A stretch of DNA of 64,000 nt from Bacillota bacterium (GCA_018725565.1 QLUR01000010.1:1-64000); one strand, 5' to 3'; shown: positions 44,601 to 51,746, numbered from the stretch's first letter. Translations and numbers: made by a program. Notes: a model not told the origin generated them from the letters alone.

Positions 44601-45689
44601 TCCGTGGTAACGGGCCTTAAATTCCTGCAACCCCTGCCGCACTGCCGCAATCGGGTCCCCGGCCGTGCGCAGGTACACCAGGTCCACCACCCGCCCCGCC
44701 GGGGTCATCAAAACCAGATTGGTGCTGGTAGAGCCCACATCAATGCCCAGATAGCAGTCGCCCTCATAAGCTGCAGCCTGATGTAACGAGTCGGTGTCAG
44801 CGGCGGGCATAACCAGGGGACGATGATAAGCAGCGGCGCAGGTCTTTTGTTTTTGTTCCAGCGCCTCTTTTAGTTTGCTTAAAGAAAGATAATCTCCGGC
44901 TGCCAAGGCCAGCAGGGCTGTCCCGCTGCTGTTCATATTCCTGCTTTCTCCCGGAATAAAAATGTCCTCCGTGCCCAGCGAAAAAAGCTCCCTGACCGCC
45001 CTGACAATCCCCTTGTTCTCCGTCATTCCTCCATGCAGCAGAAGCGGCGGGACCATTCGAGCGGAGCGAACCACTGATGCTTTAAATGTCCGGATTACCG
45101 CGTAGCAGAGCCCTGACAAAATGTCGCTTACCGCTCTGCCCTCCTGTTGCAGGTGGACAATGTCCGTTTTGGCAAAGACACTGCAGCGTCCCGCTATCCG
45201 CGGCACAGAGGAAGCCCGTTCTGTCAAGCCGGAAAGTTCGCACAAGTCTATGCCAAGGCGCAAGGCCTGCTCCTCAAGAAATGAGCCGGTACCGGCCGAA
45301 CAATCGGTGTTAAAAGAAAAATGTTTAACGGACTTATCCGGGTGCAAGGCAATAAATTTGCTGTTCTGGCAGCCCAGCTCAACGATTGTACCCACCCGGG
45401 GATAACACTCTTTAACAGCCGCGCACTGGGCCTGCACCTCCGGGTAATTTTTCAGACCGGCCTCTGCGGCCAGTTTCAGGCCGCCGACGCCGGTCAGCGC
45501 GCCATACTGCAAGTCCTGCAGCTTGAACCGCAGAGCCAGACCATCGATTTCTTCTGCCAAAACAGCATAGGGCCTGCCCTTATGTTCTCTGCTGATATGG
45601 CAGAGATTTTCTTTAGCAAGCGTCAGTAAGGAAATTTTAACCGCCGACGCTCCAATGTCAATGCCGATCGCAAATAATGACTTTTCCAT
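41604..45689 (-). CDS. Giant acyl-CoA dehydratase activase-like protein (two ASKHA domains + DUF2229 + C-terminal region)
   Basis: 1361 aa. The first ASKHA domain (about 5-275; IGIDIGASAVK, DCSAGTGSFLEE, AGRCSVFAK) and second (about 315-590; LGIDVGSTSTN, IGGQDAKFI, KVCAAGTGSFLEE, GERCTVCMDT) each keep both cluster cysteines. From about 630 comes a DUF2229 domain (VGIPRVLYMYKLFPMF, ETCFPVKLIAGH) and further dehydratase/double-cubane-like sequence (FITNHGCGPDTALTHY). Such single-chain proteins are widespread in anaerobes; their substrate is unknown. They are thought to couple ATP hydrolysis to very low-potential electron transfer. ATG 45689 follows GGAG. Unusual here is the coupling to an H-cluster protein. 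Confidence 0.9.
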   Translation of the reverse strand: MEKSLFAIGIDIGASAVKISLLTLAKENLCHISREHKGRPYAVLAEEIDGLALRFKLQDLQYGALTGVGGLKLAAEAGLKNYPEVQAQCAAVKECYPRVGTIVELGCQNSKFIALHPDKSVKHFSFNTDCSAGTGSFLEEQALRLGIDLCELSGLTERASSVPRIAGRCSVFAKTDIVHLQQEGRAVSDILSGLCYAVIRTFKASVVRSARMVPPLLLHGGMTENKGIVRAVRELFSLGTEDIFIPGESRNMNSSGTALLALAAGDYLSLSKLKEALEQKQKTCAAAYHRPLVMPAADTDSLHQAAAYEGDCYLGIDVGSTSTNLVLMTPAGRVVDLVYLRTAGDPIAAVRQGLQEFKARYHGERVLGVGVTGSGRYLIGGLVGGDVVADEIFAQARAAVEADPEADTVFEIGGQDAKFIRLENGVVTGFEMNKVCAAGTGSFLEEQAKKLGITAEEIAPLAFSSSTPVSLGERCTVCMDTNVRHHLALGTPLPDIVSGLCYAVAQNYLNRVVGFKKIGAKINFQGGVAFNRAVLAALQNITGRQITVSPFFSVTGAWGAALQAREQLQGQGLSSKFHGWEAGSGGCGARGNMFDKGTAGNTEVQLPPLFALREALFMKDYRGKLNPEAPTVGIPRVLYMYKLFPMFQAMFHYLGYNVVISGHTDERIVGLSESVTYEETCFPVKLIAGHVLDLLEKNVDYIFLPALATMKHQVSRTRQDYPCIFMQSAAKIIEVLLGSQMRQKNVKLISPVLSFKFGRQHLLKTFLKMGAELGKSAMQLLPAIKAGFLAKDAFEQAVEKAGREFLRNLSPDEKALVLITRPYGIIDRHLNMRIPQELAKMGIKIIPKDALPIADYDVSDFCANMYWPFGQHILAAVQIAREHPNLYPVFITNHGCGPDTALTHYVSEIMGDKPYLHLEVDEHSSPVGIITRLEAFISSLNSQRPQAGCVSLPKVALSSAVSAGKQLFLPDLGPHATALSNTLGRFGYKAQLLEPPQEEVVEAVRSFTTGKECFSLTALLGSVVTTLTKEKERLDRIAILIPALEGAEVDGQYARLLKTFLNKQGLTQVEVVAPFLEDLFTEKSLFEPDLTAAMFRMIFAVDVLSEMLLDSRPYTDDPAMANHLFAGYLQQLAGVRDLKAMVAAAGADFARLATQPKTRPLLALVGEPYLLYRPELNANLVESAERLGAQIKLAPLAEVIYHYLSEKQAEAKAKKELFIYLRYRSVLGRLSAEAEQVFSGAGKLLQQRAEKITRFSKEYLPCLYGGFGMYRIGKAMLAREEGAHAIINVASLYENTALLTNIFSERFKEHGAWLNIGIDGKKNENDEMRLQTFVHNLPLKKENDGGINLDRVRLNSVGSRG

Positions 45690-45725
45690 TCTCATTCTCC
45701 ATTTACAATATATGCAATGTTAAGC

Positions 45726-47048
45726 CTACCTTTGGAAGTAAAAAGCTTCACCAGGCAAGCGCCCCCCAATCGCTTCAGGAGAAAAGTCCCGCAAGACTCT
45801 TAAATAAGCCTCAATTGCTCCGCGCGCCTCTCTTGCGCCAACAAACCTGATATTGCTTCTGGGAAGCGCCTGTTCCACGACCCTGGCCGTCATGCCCGTC
45901 TGCAATTCTTCCGCCCATACCCCCGCTGTCTGTGGGTTATTGTTAACCCACGCGGCGCTTTGCGCAACCTCATGTAAAAATCTGTCCACAAACTCCGGAT
46001 AACCGTTTAACACGGCGTTGCTAATCAAGAGCGAAGCCTGCGGATAGCTTAAACCCAGTCCGGTTGCTGTTGCCCACGCTTGCTGAAGGTCAAGCACAGC
46101 CGCAACATCCTGCCTCCTCGTCATTACCTGTGTTGCTGCCGGCTCGGGAAGGACAGCGGTCTTAACCCTGCCGGCAATCATCGCCTGGGCCAGCTCCGTT
46201 CCGCTGCCCAGGTACCTTAAAGTGACGTCCCGGTCTGGATGCAGGCCGTTTTGAGCCAACAGGTATCTGAACACTATATCTGGTGTGAGTCCCCGGCCAA
46301 AAGTGTGTACTTCTTTGCCCCGCAAATCTTGCCAGCTCCTGATATTCTCGCTGCTTACCACATGCAACATCCCCCACACATTAGCCGCGACAAGCCTGTA
46401 GGGAACGTTTCTGTTATAAAGGACAGCCGCTAAATTAGTGGGAATGATGGCAATATCAGCTTCACCCGCTACAACTCTGGCCGCCATTAGTTCGGGGGAG
46501 CGGAGCACTTCATAGTTGATAGTCACATTTCTGCCCATCGAAGGCCGCTCTCTAAGCAGTCTGACAATACTTAAGGCAGGAACTCCGTCCGGAACCACCA
46601 CCCGCACAGTAAGAGCAGGAATAGACCTCAACTGAACGGTCCTGGTCGCCGTTTCCCAGTTGACGCGCCAGCCAAGTCCGGCGCCCAAAAAGCGCAAGGG
46701 AACTAAGACACGCCCGTTCACCAGCACTGGCGGCACATCCAGCCGGATATTACGACCATTGCTGATCGCCTCAGCCTGGCCCACAGTCAGTCTCAGGCTC
46801 GTATCACCATCAGTAACAGTCACGCTTCTTTCCGCCGCATTCCAGCTGACACGAGCCCCCAGCCGCTCGGCAACAACCCGGTATGGCACCATAGTCCGGC
46901 CGTTAATCACTTGCGGCGCCACGTCAAAGGTCACCGGCTTCTCGTCTATGCTAACAGTGATGTTCCCGCCGGCGGCCGCGGCCGGTGCAGTTGCCGGCAA
47001 GGCCGCTGCCATGACAAACAAGGCAATACACAACCAATTGCGAAACAT
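45726..47048 (-). CDS. Paralogous stalk-NMT1 binding protein, orphan
   Basis: About 440 aa with the same architecture as the protein at 36081-37424: signal peptide, two Cu_amine_oxidN1-like repeats (MVPYRVVAERLGARVSWN, LVPLRFLGAGLGWRVNWE) and NMT1-like domain (IPDGVPALSIVRLLRE, ADIAIIPTNLAAVLYN). The two genes are so alike in DNA that duplication must be fairly recent. No permease or ATPase follows; the giant activase gene does, after 36 bases. Start ATG 47048 after GAGGAG. Confidence 0.87.
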   Translation of the reverse strand: MFRNWLCIALFVMAAALPATAPAAAAGGNITVSIDEKPVTFDVAPQVINGRTMVPYRVVAERLGARVSWNAAERSVTVTDGDTSLRLTVGQAEAISNGRNIRLDVPPVLVNGRVLVPLRFLGAGLGWRVNWETATRTVQLRSIPALTVRVVVPDGVPALSIVRLLRERPSMGRNVTINYEVLRSPELMAARVVAGEADIAIIPTNLAAVLYNRNVPYRLVAANVWGMLHVVSSENIRSWQDLRGKEVHTFGRGLTPDIVFRYLLAQNGLHPDRDVTLRYLGSGTELAQAMIAGRVKTAVLPEPAATQVMTRRQDVAAVLDLQQAWATATGLGLSYPQASLLISNAVLNGYPEFVDRFLHEVAQSAAWVNNNPQTAGVWAEELQTGMTARVVEQALPRSNIRFVGAREARGAIEAYLRVLRDFSPEAIGGRLPGEAFYFQR

Positions 47049-47161
47049 AAAATCCATCTCCTCTCAAAATTTAAGCTTTTATTATTGGCCTGGACTATCT
47101 TTGGCAAGGTTGAAAAACCAGTTTCACCCTCCATAAAATCAAACTAAAAAGGGATTGACCA

Positions 47162-47176
47162 TGATAATCATTTTCA
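47162..47176. promoter_or_regulatory. Fur box in the divergent gap
   Basis: TGATAATCATTTTCA, a single mismatch to the 7-1-7 consensus. It lies between the orphan binding-protein gene (minus) and the Crp/Fnr gene (plus). AT-rich -10-like TATAAT (minus, 47188-47193) is nearby, but no clean -35 was found, so which side is controlled is unclear. Confidence 0.75.
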
Positions 47177-47276
47177 TTTATAATTGGATTATACAGTTGA
47201 CCTTTATAAAAAAAAAGTATCTCTTGTTACACTTTATCTATTTTCCATGAAAATATTTTAATAAAGGGGCAGGGCT

Positions 47277-47957
47277 ATGAACAGCATGATCCAGCTGCTC
47301 AATAAATGCAGCCTGTTTAACCATTTATCCGTTGAAGAGACAGAAAAGCTCTTAATGGATATTACCTTCAGCTTCAAGTACTATAAAAGAAAAGAGGTGA
47401 TATTTTCACCTCTTCATCCTGCTGACACGTTGGGGATTCTCCTAGCAGGCAGCATAGACGCGCAGAAGATTTTTGCCTCCGGAAAAGTTATCACCATAAG
47501 CAGAAGGTTTCCCTACGACCTAATTGCCGATGTTCCTATGTTTGCCAACACCAGCTGTTACCCTTCTATTATTTCGGCCTGCGAAAACAGTCACATCTGG
47601 CTGGTAAATAAAGCCAACCTCTTAAAAATATTTACCAAGGATCCCCGGGTAATGCTTAAATTTTTAGAGTCTGTATCTAACAGAGCTTTAGCGTTAAATA
47701 GCGTGGTAGAACTTCTATCGTTAAATTCCGTCCCCGCTAAAATAGCCTATTTTCTAACAATGGAACAGAAAAAACAAAGAAGCAGCACCATCTCGTTAAA
47801 GTTTCCGAAAAAGTCTTTGGCTGAACAGATAAATGTATCAAGACCTGCGCTATCAAGGGAGCTTAAGAAGATGCAAAGCGAGGGAATCATTTCTTGCCAT
47901 AAAAGGACCATTAGAATCCATAGCACAGAAAAATTGGCCGACCTCTGCTCCCATTAA
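47277..47957 (+). CDS. Crp/Fnr-family transcription regulator
   Basis: 226 aa. An N-terminal cyclic-nucleotide-binding-like barrel (about 15-125) has Cys only at scattered positions, with no FNR-type cluster of four. A C-terminal helix-turn-helix KKSLAEQINVSRPALSRELKKM follows. Divergent from the Fur-box operon and likely its regulator, or one responding to the same stress. The effector cannot be read; the heme-ligand pattern of CooA is not apparent. Confidence 0.88.
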   Translation: MNSMIQLLNKCSLFNHLSVEETEKLLMDITFSFKYYKRKEVIFSPLHPADTLGILLAGSIDAQKIFASGKVITISRRFPYDLIADVPMFANTSCYPSIISACENSHIWLVNKANLLKIFTKDPRVMLKFLESVSNRALALNSVVELLSLNSVPAKIAYFLTMEQKKQRSSTISLKFPKKSLAEQINVSRPALSRELKKMQSEGIISCHKRTIRIHSTEKLADLCSH

Positions 47958-48001
47958 GCTGACTGACCGGGATAATACAGCGCTTAGCAGATTTGGGCTT
48001 A

Positions 48002-48030
48002 TTGTTTGCTGTTCAACCAAATGGTATAAT
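48002..48030 (+). promoter_or_regulatory. Promoter of mntA-hepT
   Basis: TTGTTT, 17-base spacer, extended TGG-TATAAT. The AAATGGTATAATT block recurs at 52401 and 52745. Confidence 0.7.
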
Positions 48031-48080
48031 TTAACCAGGCTCATATGTTTCTTTGAATCTGCAGAGCAGTGAGGGAAAGC

Positions 48081-48449
48081 ATGATGGATGACGCTAAAAT
48101 TTTGAAAATGAAGGCAACATGGGAAAAACGGGAAATCAGAAAACAAGAGCAAGAAAAAACCAGGCGCGAATATGCATGGAAATGTGCCCGGAAGGCAGCA
48201 GCCCTGCTCAAGGAAAAATACGGCATCAAGAATCTCTGGCTCTTCGGCTCTTTGGTTTCGGGAAAGCATTTTACAATCCACTCGGATATAGACTTGTACG
48301 TGGAGAGTTTCCCTGTAAAAGTTGATTTTTGGGAAGCCCTAAGCCAGACTGAATATGCAGCCGCACCATTCCCAATAAATTTGATTACAGAAGCGGACGC
48401 GCCGCCAGGGTTAAAAGATAAAATCCGCGAAGAGGGGGTACCGTTGTGA
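48081..48449 (+). CDS. MntA-like nucleotidyltransferase antitoxin
   Basis: 122 aa. The N-terminal charged helix (about 1-45) is followed by a minimal nucleotidyltransferase domain with WLFGSLVSGKHF and SDIDLYVE, i.e. the GS-x-x-x-G and D-x-D metal motifs. In MntA-HepT systems the antitoxin AMPylates the HEPN toxin. Start ATG 48081 after GAGGG. It overlaps the next gene by 4 bases (GTGA). Confidence 0.83.
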   Translation: MMDDAKILKMKATWEKREIRKQEQEKTRREYAWKCARKAAALLKEKYGIKNLWLFGSLVSGKHFTIHSDIDLYVESFPVKVDFWEALSQTEYAAAPFPINLITEADAPPGLKDKIREEGVPL

Positions 48450-48952
48450 CCTACAAAGAATTGAAGTTGATTGAAGCTCGTATTAAAGCAGAATTGGCCA
48501 ACATGAGCTCTCTACTTTCCGAACTTGAAAAGCACGGTTTTATGGTAACGGACGGCAATGGCAGCAAAATCCAGTTCGATGAGGATAACAGCTTTATGCT
48601 AAGGGCCATAGGTTCTGTGCTTCACGATTTTTATGTGGCAGTGGAAAATATCTTAGAAATCATTGGCCGCGAGATTGATGAATATCTTCCGGAGGGACTA
48701 GACTGGCATATTCAGCTTTTGCGGCAGATGGCGTTAGAAGTAGAGGGCATAAGAACGGCTGTTATATCCGGAAATACATTGTTCCTTCTCGATAAATATC
48801 GCTCGTTCAGACATGTTTTCCGCAATGTGTATGGATTTAGTCTGGACGCAGCAAAATTAAGAACCTTGCTGGATGACCTGGCAAATACATCTAGGCAATT
48901 CAGTAAAGAGATTGAAACATTTTTAAGTGATATGAGAAGCTTGATGGAGTAA
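48446..48952 (+). CDS. HepT-like HEPN toxin
   Basis: 168 aa all-helical protein starting GTG 48446 within the antitoxin stop. Contains FMLRAIGSVLHDFYVAVE and DKYRSFRHVFRNVYGF, the conserved region around the HEPN RNase site (R and H residues) of HepT-like families. Predicted RNase neutralised by the adjacent nucleotidyltransferase. A shredded copy of the pair lies at 52466-52711. Confidence 0.78.
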   Translation: MTYKELKLIEARIKAELANMSSLLSELEKHGFMVTDGNGSKIQFDEDNSFMLRAIGSVLHDFYVAVENILEIIGREIDEYLPEGLDWHIQLLRQMALEVEGIRTAVISGNTLFLLDKYRSFRHVFRNVYGFSLDAAKLRTLLDDLANTSRQFSKEIETFLSDMRSLME

Positions 48953-48971
48953 AAACACAGACTGCGAATTA

Positions 48972-48986
48972 AAGGGACACCATACT
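48972..48986. repeat. Copy 2 of dispersed GGGACACCATACT motif
   Basis: AAGGGACACCATACT preceded by AATTA, just after the hepT-like gene and before the first copy of the 49-bp repeat. Confidence 0.6.
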
Positions 48987-49008
48987 AATAATTATGCAGC
49001 GTTTGATT

Positions 49009-49057
49009 CCCGTTATCCGCCTGCCAAACCGCCATAACCGGCCATGATCGCGCTGAT
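49009..49057 (+). repeat. 49-bp direct repeat, left copy
   Basis: Begins CCCGTTATCCGCCTGCC and ends ATGATCGCGCTGAT; identical over 49 bases to 49687-49735. The two copies bracket the yefM-relE module and its promoter exactly. Confidence 0.92.
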
Positions 49058-49068
49058 GCATTTTTTTC

Positions 49069-49097
49069 TTGTGGTATGTACAATATAATGCTATAGT
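49069..49097 (+). promoter_or_regulatory. Promoter of yefM-relE
   Basis: TTGTGG, 17-base spacer, TATAGT. GTAT/ATAC-rich inverted sequence around the -10 (GTATGTAC, GTATAC) may be the antitoxin operator. Confidence 0.65.
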
Positions 49098-49124
49098 TAT
49101 GTATACGAAAGGAGGTGCCCCTTT

Positions 49125-49388
49125 ATGCCTCAGATCAGACCGATTACGGATTTAAGAAATACCAGCGAAATCTCCGAATTATGCCACGCCAAAAAAGAAC
49201 CGATTTTCATTACGAAAAACGGTTATGGCGATCTGGTAATTATGAGTATTGAAACCTATGAAGCCATGCTGGAAGAGCGGGAACTTGACGCAGCTATTGC
49301 GGAAGCCGAAGCCGGGTATGCTTCTGACAACCGTCTGTTGGATGCAAAGGAAAGCCTTTCCACATTAAGAAGGAACCACTTTGGATAA
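49125..49388 (+). CDS. YefM/Phd-family antitoxin
   Basis: 87 aa: ITDLRNTSEISELCH and EPIFITKNGYGDLVIMS are typical of the Phd/YefM DNA-binding half; the acidic C-terminal tail binds the toxin. ATG preceded by AAAGGAGGTG. Overlaps the toxin gene by 8 bases. Confidence 0.9.
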   Translation: MPQIRPITDLRNTSEISELCHAKKEPIFITKNGYGDLVIMSIETYEAMLEERELDAAIAEAEAGYASDNRLLDAKESLSTLRRNHFG

Positions 49389-49683
49389 ATACGCTGTTAA
49401 ATTGCTAACCCGCGCTTATCAAGATTTAGACAGCATTTATGCTTACATTGCCGAGATTCTGCTTGAAACCGGGACGGCGAAAAAACTACTGGAAGAGATG
49501 GAAGACGCAATCTTCAGTTTAGAGGAATTGCCCCAGCGTGGCTCCCTAAGAAAAAATGGCGCATATGCCAATAAAGGTTATCGTCAGCTTTTCATCAAGA
49601 ATTTTACTGTGATATACCGTGTGGACGAGGGGAAAAAGCAGGTTGTAATCGTTGCAGTAAGATATTCCAAAAGCCAATTCTGA
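49381..49683 (+). CDS. RelE/ParE-family toxin
   Basis: 100 aa from TTG 49381. LTRAYQDLDSIYAYI, LEELPQRGSL and YRQLFIKNFTVIYRVDEG follow the RelE/ParE pattern, with the terminal basic residues before the C terminus (VAVRYSKSQF). Ribosome-dependent RNase or gyrase poison; the two cannot be separated by eye. Its stop is 3 bases before the right copy of the direct repeat. Confidence 0.9.
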   Translation: MDKYAVKLLTRAYQDLDSIYAYIAEILLETGTAKKLLEEMEDAIFSLEELPQRGSLRKNGAYANKGYRQLFIKNFTVIYRVDEGKKQVVIVAVRYSKSQF

Positions 49684-49686
49684 TAG

Positions 49687-49735
49687 CCCGTTATCCGCCT
49701 GCCAAACCGCCATAACCGGCCATGATCGCGCTGAT
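49687..49735 (+). repeat. 49-bp direct repeat, right copy
   Basis: Identical to 49009-49057. Downstream sequence differs, so the repeat ends abruptly at GCGCTGAT. Confidence 0.92.
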
Positions 49736-50130
49736 TAACGCCGCGGCCTGTATGCGCAAGCACGCGCTCTTGTGTGCCGCCTTGCGGCGGGCTTGCTCTG
49801 GCTGACAGGATTTTCGCCGGGCGCCGCGCCCGCTCTGCGGCGCCTGCCATATCAGGCAGACACCCTGACTCCCTTTTGCTCTTTGGTGGCGCCGGCTTCC
49901 AGCCGGCTGCCCGCCGCTCACCTCCTTTTTTAATGAAAACCGGGGGATTCCACCCTCAGTAATTGCCCCGGCTGATAACGCCCTTGGCCCTCCCTGCGGC
50001 GCCGCTTGAAACCGGCAAACCTGAGGCGGGCTTTGCCCACAACCCAATCTTGACTGTCCAAACAACTTGTTTTTTATCGCAGTTCTGAAACTGTAAGGTA
50101 CTCATGCCGGTAAATCACACGTACAAGCTT
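49736..50130. other. GC-rich non-coding stretch with a series of hairpins
   Basis: No convincing gene. Hairpins: GCCGC/GCGGC (49776-49788), GGGCG/CGCCC (49819-49831), GCCTG/CAGGC (49842-49857) and a perfect 7-base GCCGGCT/AGCCGGC stem (49891-49907). Composition differs from the flanking toxin-antitoxin and Fur-box sequences. May be a decayed mobile element or a repeated intergenic element; no terminal repeats were identified. Confidence 0.4.
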
Positions 50131-50144
50131 GGCGGTAAGCGGCG

Positions 50145-50363
50145 TCAGGAGGACTCTCCGCTCACAGCGGCTTCGCTTGCCGGCCGCTGCTCCGGGTAAT
50201 CCACAATAAAACGGTACTGTTTACCGCAGTAGATAACCACTTCTTTCTGGCCGCGCTTCAGGATCCGCATCTCGACCCGCATCTCGCCAAAACCGTCATG
50301 GCGGAAAAGCGTTTCGTACAACTGCCGCATCTTTGCCAGCACCATCTCGTTGGTCTGCGCCAT
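50145..50363 (-). CDS. Small protein under a Fur box, unknown function
   Basis: 72 aa from ATG 50363, preceded by GGGGTGG. The open frame extends to 50423 but would run through the Fur box and -10, so that start is rejected. The middle part, RVEMRILKRGQKEVVIYCGKQYRFIVDY, looks like a small beta-rich domain. Not recognised. The promoter and Fur box predict expression under iron limitation. Confidence 0.65.
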   Translation of the reverse strand: MAQTNEMVLAKMRQLYETLFRHDGFGEMRVEMRILKRGQKEVVIYCGKQYRFIVDYPEQRPASEAAVSGESS

Positions 50364-50398
50364 GCAATCCACCCCGAACCTATAAATACGTATGCGAT

Positions 50399-50413
50399 TG
50401 AGATTCATTTTCA
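50399..50413. promoter_or_regulatory. Fur box upstream of the 72-aa gene
   Basis: TGAGATTCATTTTCA, three mismatches to the consensus, placed directly after the -10 of the promoter at 50414-50442 as in the two other cases in this window. Confidence 0.6.
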
Positions 50414-50442
50414 ATGCTACCATGCTTTTTCTAATCTGTCAA
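50414..50442 (-). promoter_or_regulatory. Sigma-A promoter, Fur-regulated
   Basis: Minus strand TTGACA, 17-base spacer ending TGG, TAGCAT. Confidence 0.65.
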
Positions 50443-50521
50443 TCACAAAAAATTGTTTGCTTCGCGATTTTAAAATGCACTGCTCATTTTTTCATCGGGG
50501 CACCCTTTTGCGGGGAAATTA

Positions 50522-50536
50522 AAGGGACACCATACT
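50522..50536. repeat. Copy 3 of dispersed GGGACACCATACT motif
   Basis: AAGGGACACCATACT preceded by AATTA, as in copy 2; downstream sequence differs. Confidence 0.6.
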
Positions 50537-50580
50537 GAATTACGCACGTGTCCATTCCTGTTTTCAACAGGATCGCCCAA

Positions 50581-50900
50581 CTAAAAAGCCTTGGCAATAC
50601 CCAGTCCCCAAGATTGCGCTTCTCCCAACGCCGGTTCAATATCTCCATCAATCTTCAAGCTCTCCGCAACAACTTCAGCATTGCATTCTCTTAATTTCTT
50701 TTCAATCATGACGACCGCTTCACAAAAAAAATCCGGATACGACTCGCTGTCGCCAGGGCCAAACACTGCGGTCTTTTTCCCCTCAAAGTACTCCTTGCTC
50801 ATGGCATTATAAAATTCAACAAAGTCGTCCTGTAATGCACCATCGCCCCAGGTCGAGCACCCAAGTACAATTAGCTCAAAATCTGCCAAACAACCTTTCC
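50581..50900 (-). pseudogene. Flavodoxin remnant lacking its N terminus
   Basis: About 106 residues match the C-terminal two thirds of a short-chain flavodoxin: DFELIVLGCSTWGDGALQDD, then GKKTAVFGPGDSESYPDFF and IDGDIEPALGEAQSWG. The FMN-loop residues W and the GD-x-x-x-Y region are kept. The phosphate-binding loop (T-x-T-G-N-T-E) that should precede them is absent, and the upstream bases encode something else in another frame. Flavodoxins replace ferredoxin under iron starvation, in keeping with the nearby Fur boxes. Confidence 0.7.
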
Positions 50901-51118
50901 AGCAAAAAAGCGACATAGTCTTCTATCGAATATCGTTCCGGATAACCCCTCCCCCGTAGAAACTTTAAGTTAGCCTCCTCGGAGAGGACGTTATCCAGCG
51001 ATAGCTGATGATAAAAGAAAACTTGCTTTCTGCCGTTCTGTTTATTTATTTCTCGTAACTTTAATTTCTTATATCGCAAAAGACAACCCCTGAATTCTTC
51101 CCAATCTGCTTGTTTCAA
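50876..51118 (-). CDS. Unrecognised 80-aa open frame
   Basis: Reads into the flavodoxin remnant at its 3' end and overlaps the end of the metal-ATPase-like gene at its 5' end. The residues from about 25 to 75 (KQVFFYHQLSLDNVLSEEAN, FLRGRGYPERYSIEDYVAFL) have protein-like composition, but I recognise no family. It may be the middle of a decayed gene. Low confidence that it is expressed as such. Confidence 0.3.
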   Translation of the reverse strand: MKQADWEEFRGCLLRYKKLKLREINKQNGRKQVFFYHQLSLDNVLSEEANLKFLRGRGYPERYSIEDYVAFLLERLFGRF

Positions 51119-51746
51119 TCTGCCACCGCCGATGGGAATGTTTAATAATTCCGCTTTGTTTGGCCGTATACTGGGTCAGCACCTCCCCGAAATTGGAAAG
51201 GGTAACGATGAGTAAAGCTGAACCGGCCTTCCCCTTCACCGCCGCGGCAAGGATAGCCAGCGCTGTTAAGGTAATCGCGTTTACCTGCTTCGTGAACAGC
51301 AGGCTGTCAATGCCGCTGTGGATAATTTGTTTGGAGGCAAACAGCAAAGCCAGCACCGTTGGACTGATGAGGCGGCGCGGCAGGCTTGCCGCGCTTTTCC
51401 AGCCGGGCGCCAAGATATCTTCAATGGCGTAGACCGCAATAGCCAGGATGTTTATAAAAATCTCCGATGGCAGCGCCGCCGGCCCGTTTTCCCCGCAGTC
51501 AGGCAGCCCGGCTGTTTTTTTATGGCGCGAAAACTGCCCTATCACCCATAGCATGACCCTGCTCTCCGGTAATGACGCGTTATAGTAGAGCAAGAGCGTT
51601 CCCGTCTGCTCAGTGTAGCTTGCCGCATATACCTCTGGCAGCCGGCGGCATTTGCTTTCAATCAGCGCCGCGCGGCCCAAGCCCTTGCCGATGCGCACCC
51701 TTATCCGCCCGGGCAGGCGATGGAGCAGCTGTATAGAGCTTTTCAT
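51069..51746 (-). CDS. N-terminal part of a P1B-type metal ATPase-like protein, no catalytic domain
   Basis: 225 aa. It starts with an HMA-like fold (LLHRLPGRIRVRIGKGL ...). Membrane segments follow that read like the first helices of heavy-metal P-type ATPases (IIHSGIDSLLFTKQVNAITL, ALLIVTLSNFGEVLTQYTA). The chain then ends before the actuator and the DKTGT phosphorylation domain. Either a truncated ATPase or a stand-alone regulator. It overlaps the preceding HMA gene by 4 bases and is in the Fur-controlled unit. Confidence 0.65.
   Translation of the reverse strand: MKSSIQLLHRLPGRIRVRIGKGLGRAALIESKCRRLPEVYAASYTEQTGTLLLYYNASLPESRVMLWVIGQFSRHKKTAGLPDCGENGPAALPSEIFINILAIAVYAIEDILAPGWKSAASLPRRLISPTVLALLFASKQIIHSGIDSLLFTKQVNAITLTALAILAAAVKGKAGSALLIVTLSNFGEVLTQYTAKQSGIIKHSHRRWQIETSRLGRIQGLSFAI

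Noticed and set aside
47277-47957. CooA CO sensor
   Set aside because: Crp/Fnr fold is clear, but CooA heme-ligand features are not apparent, and the CODH gene is 17 kb away.
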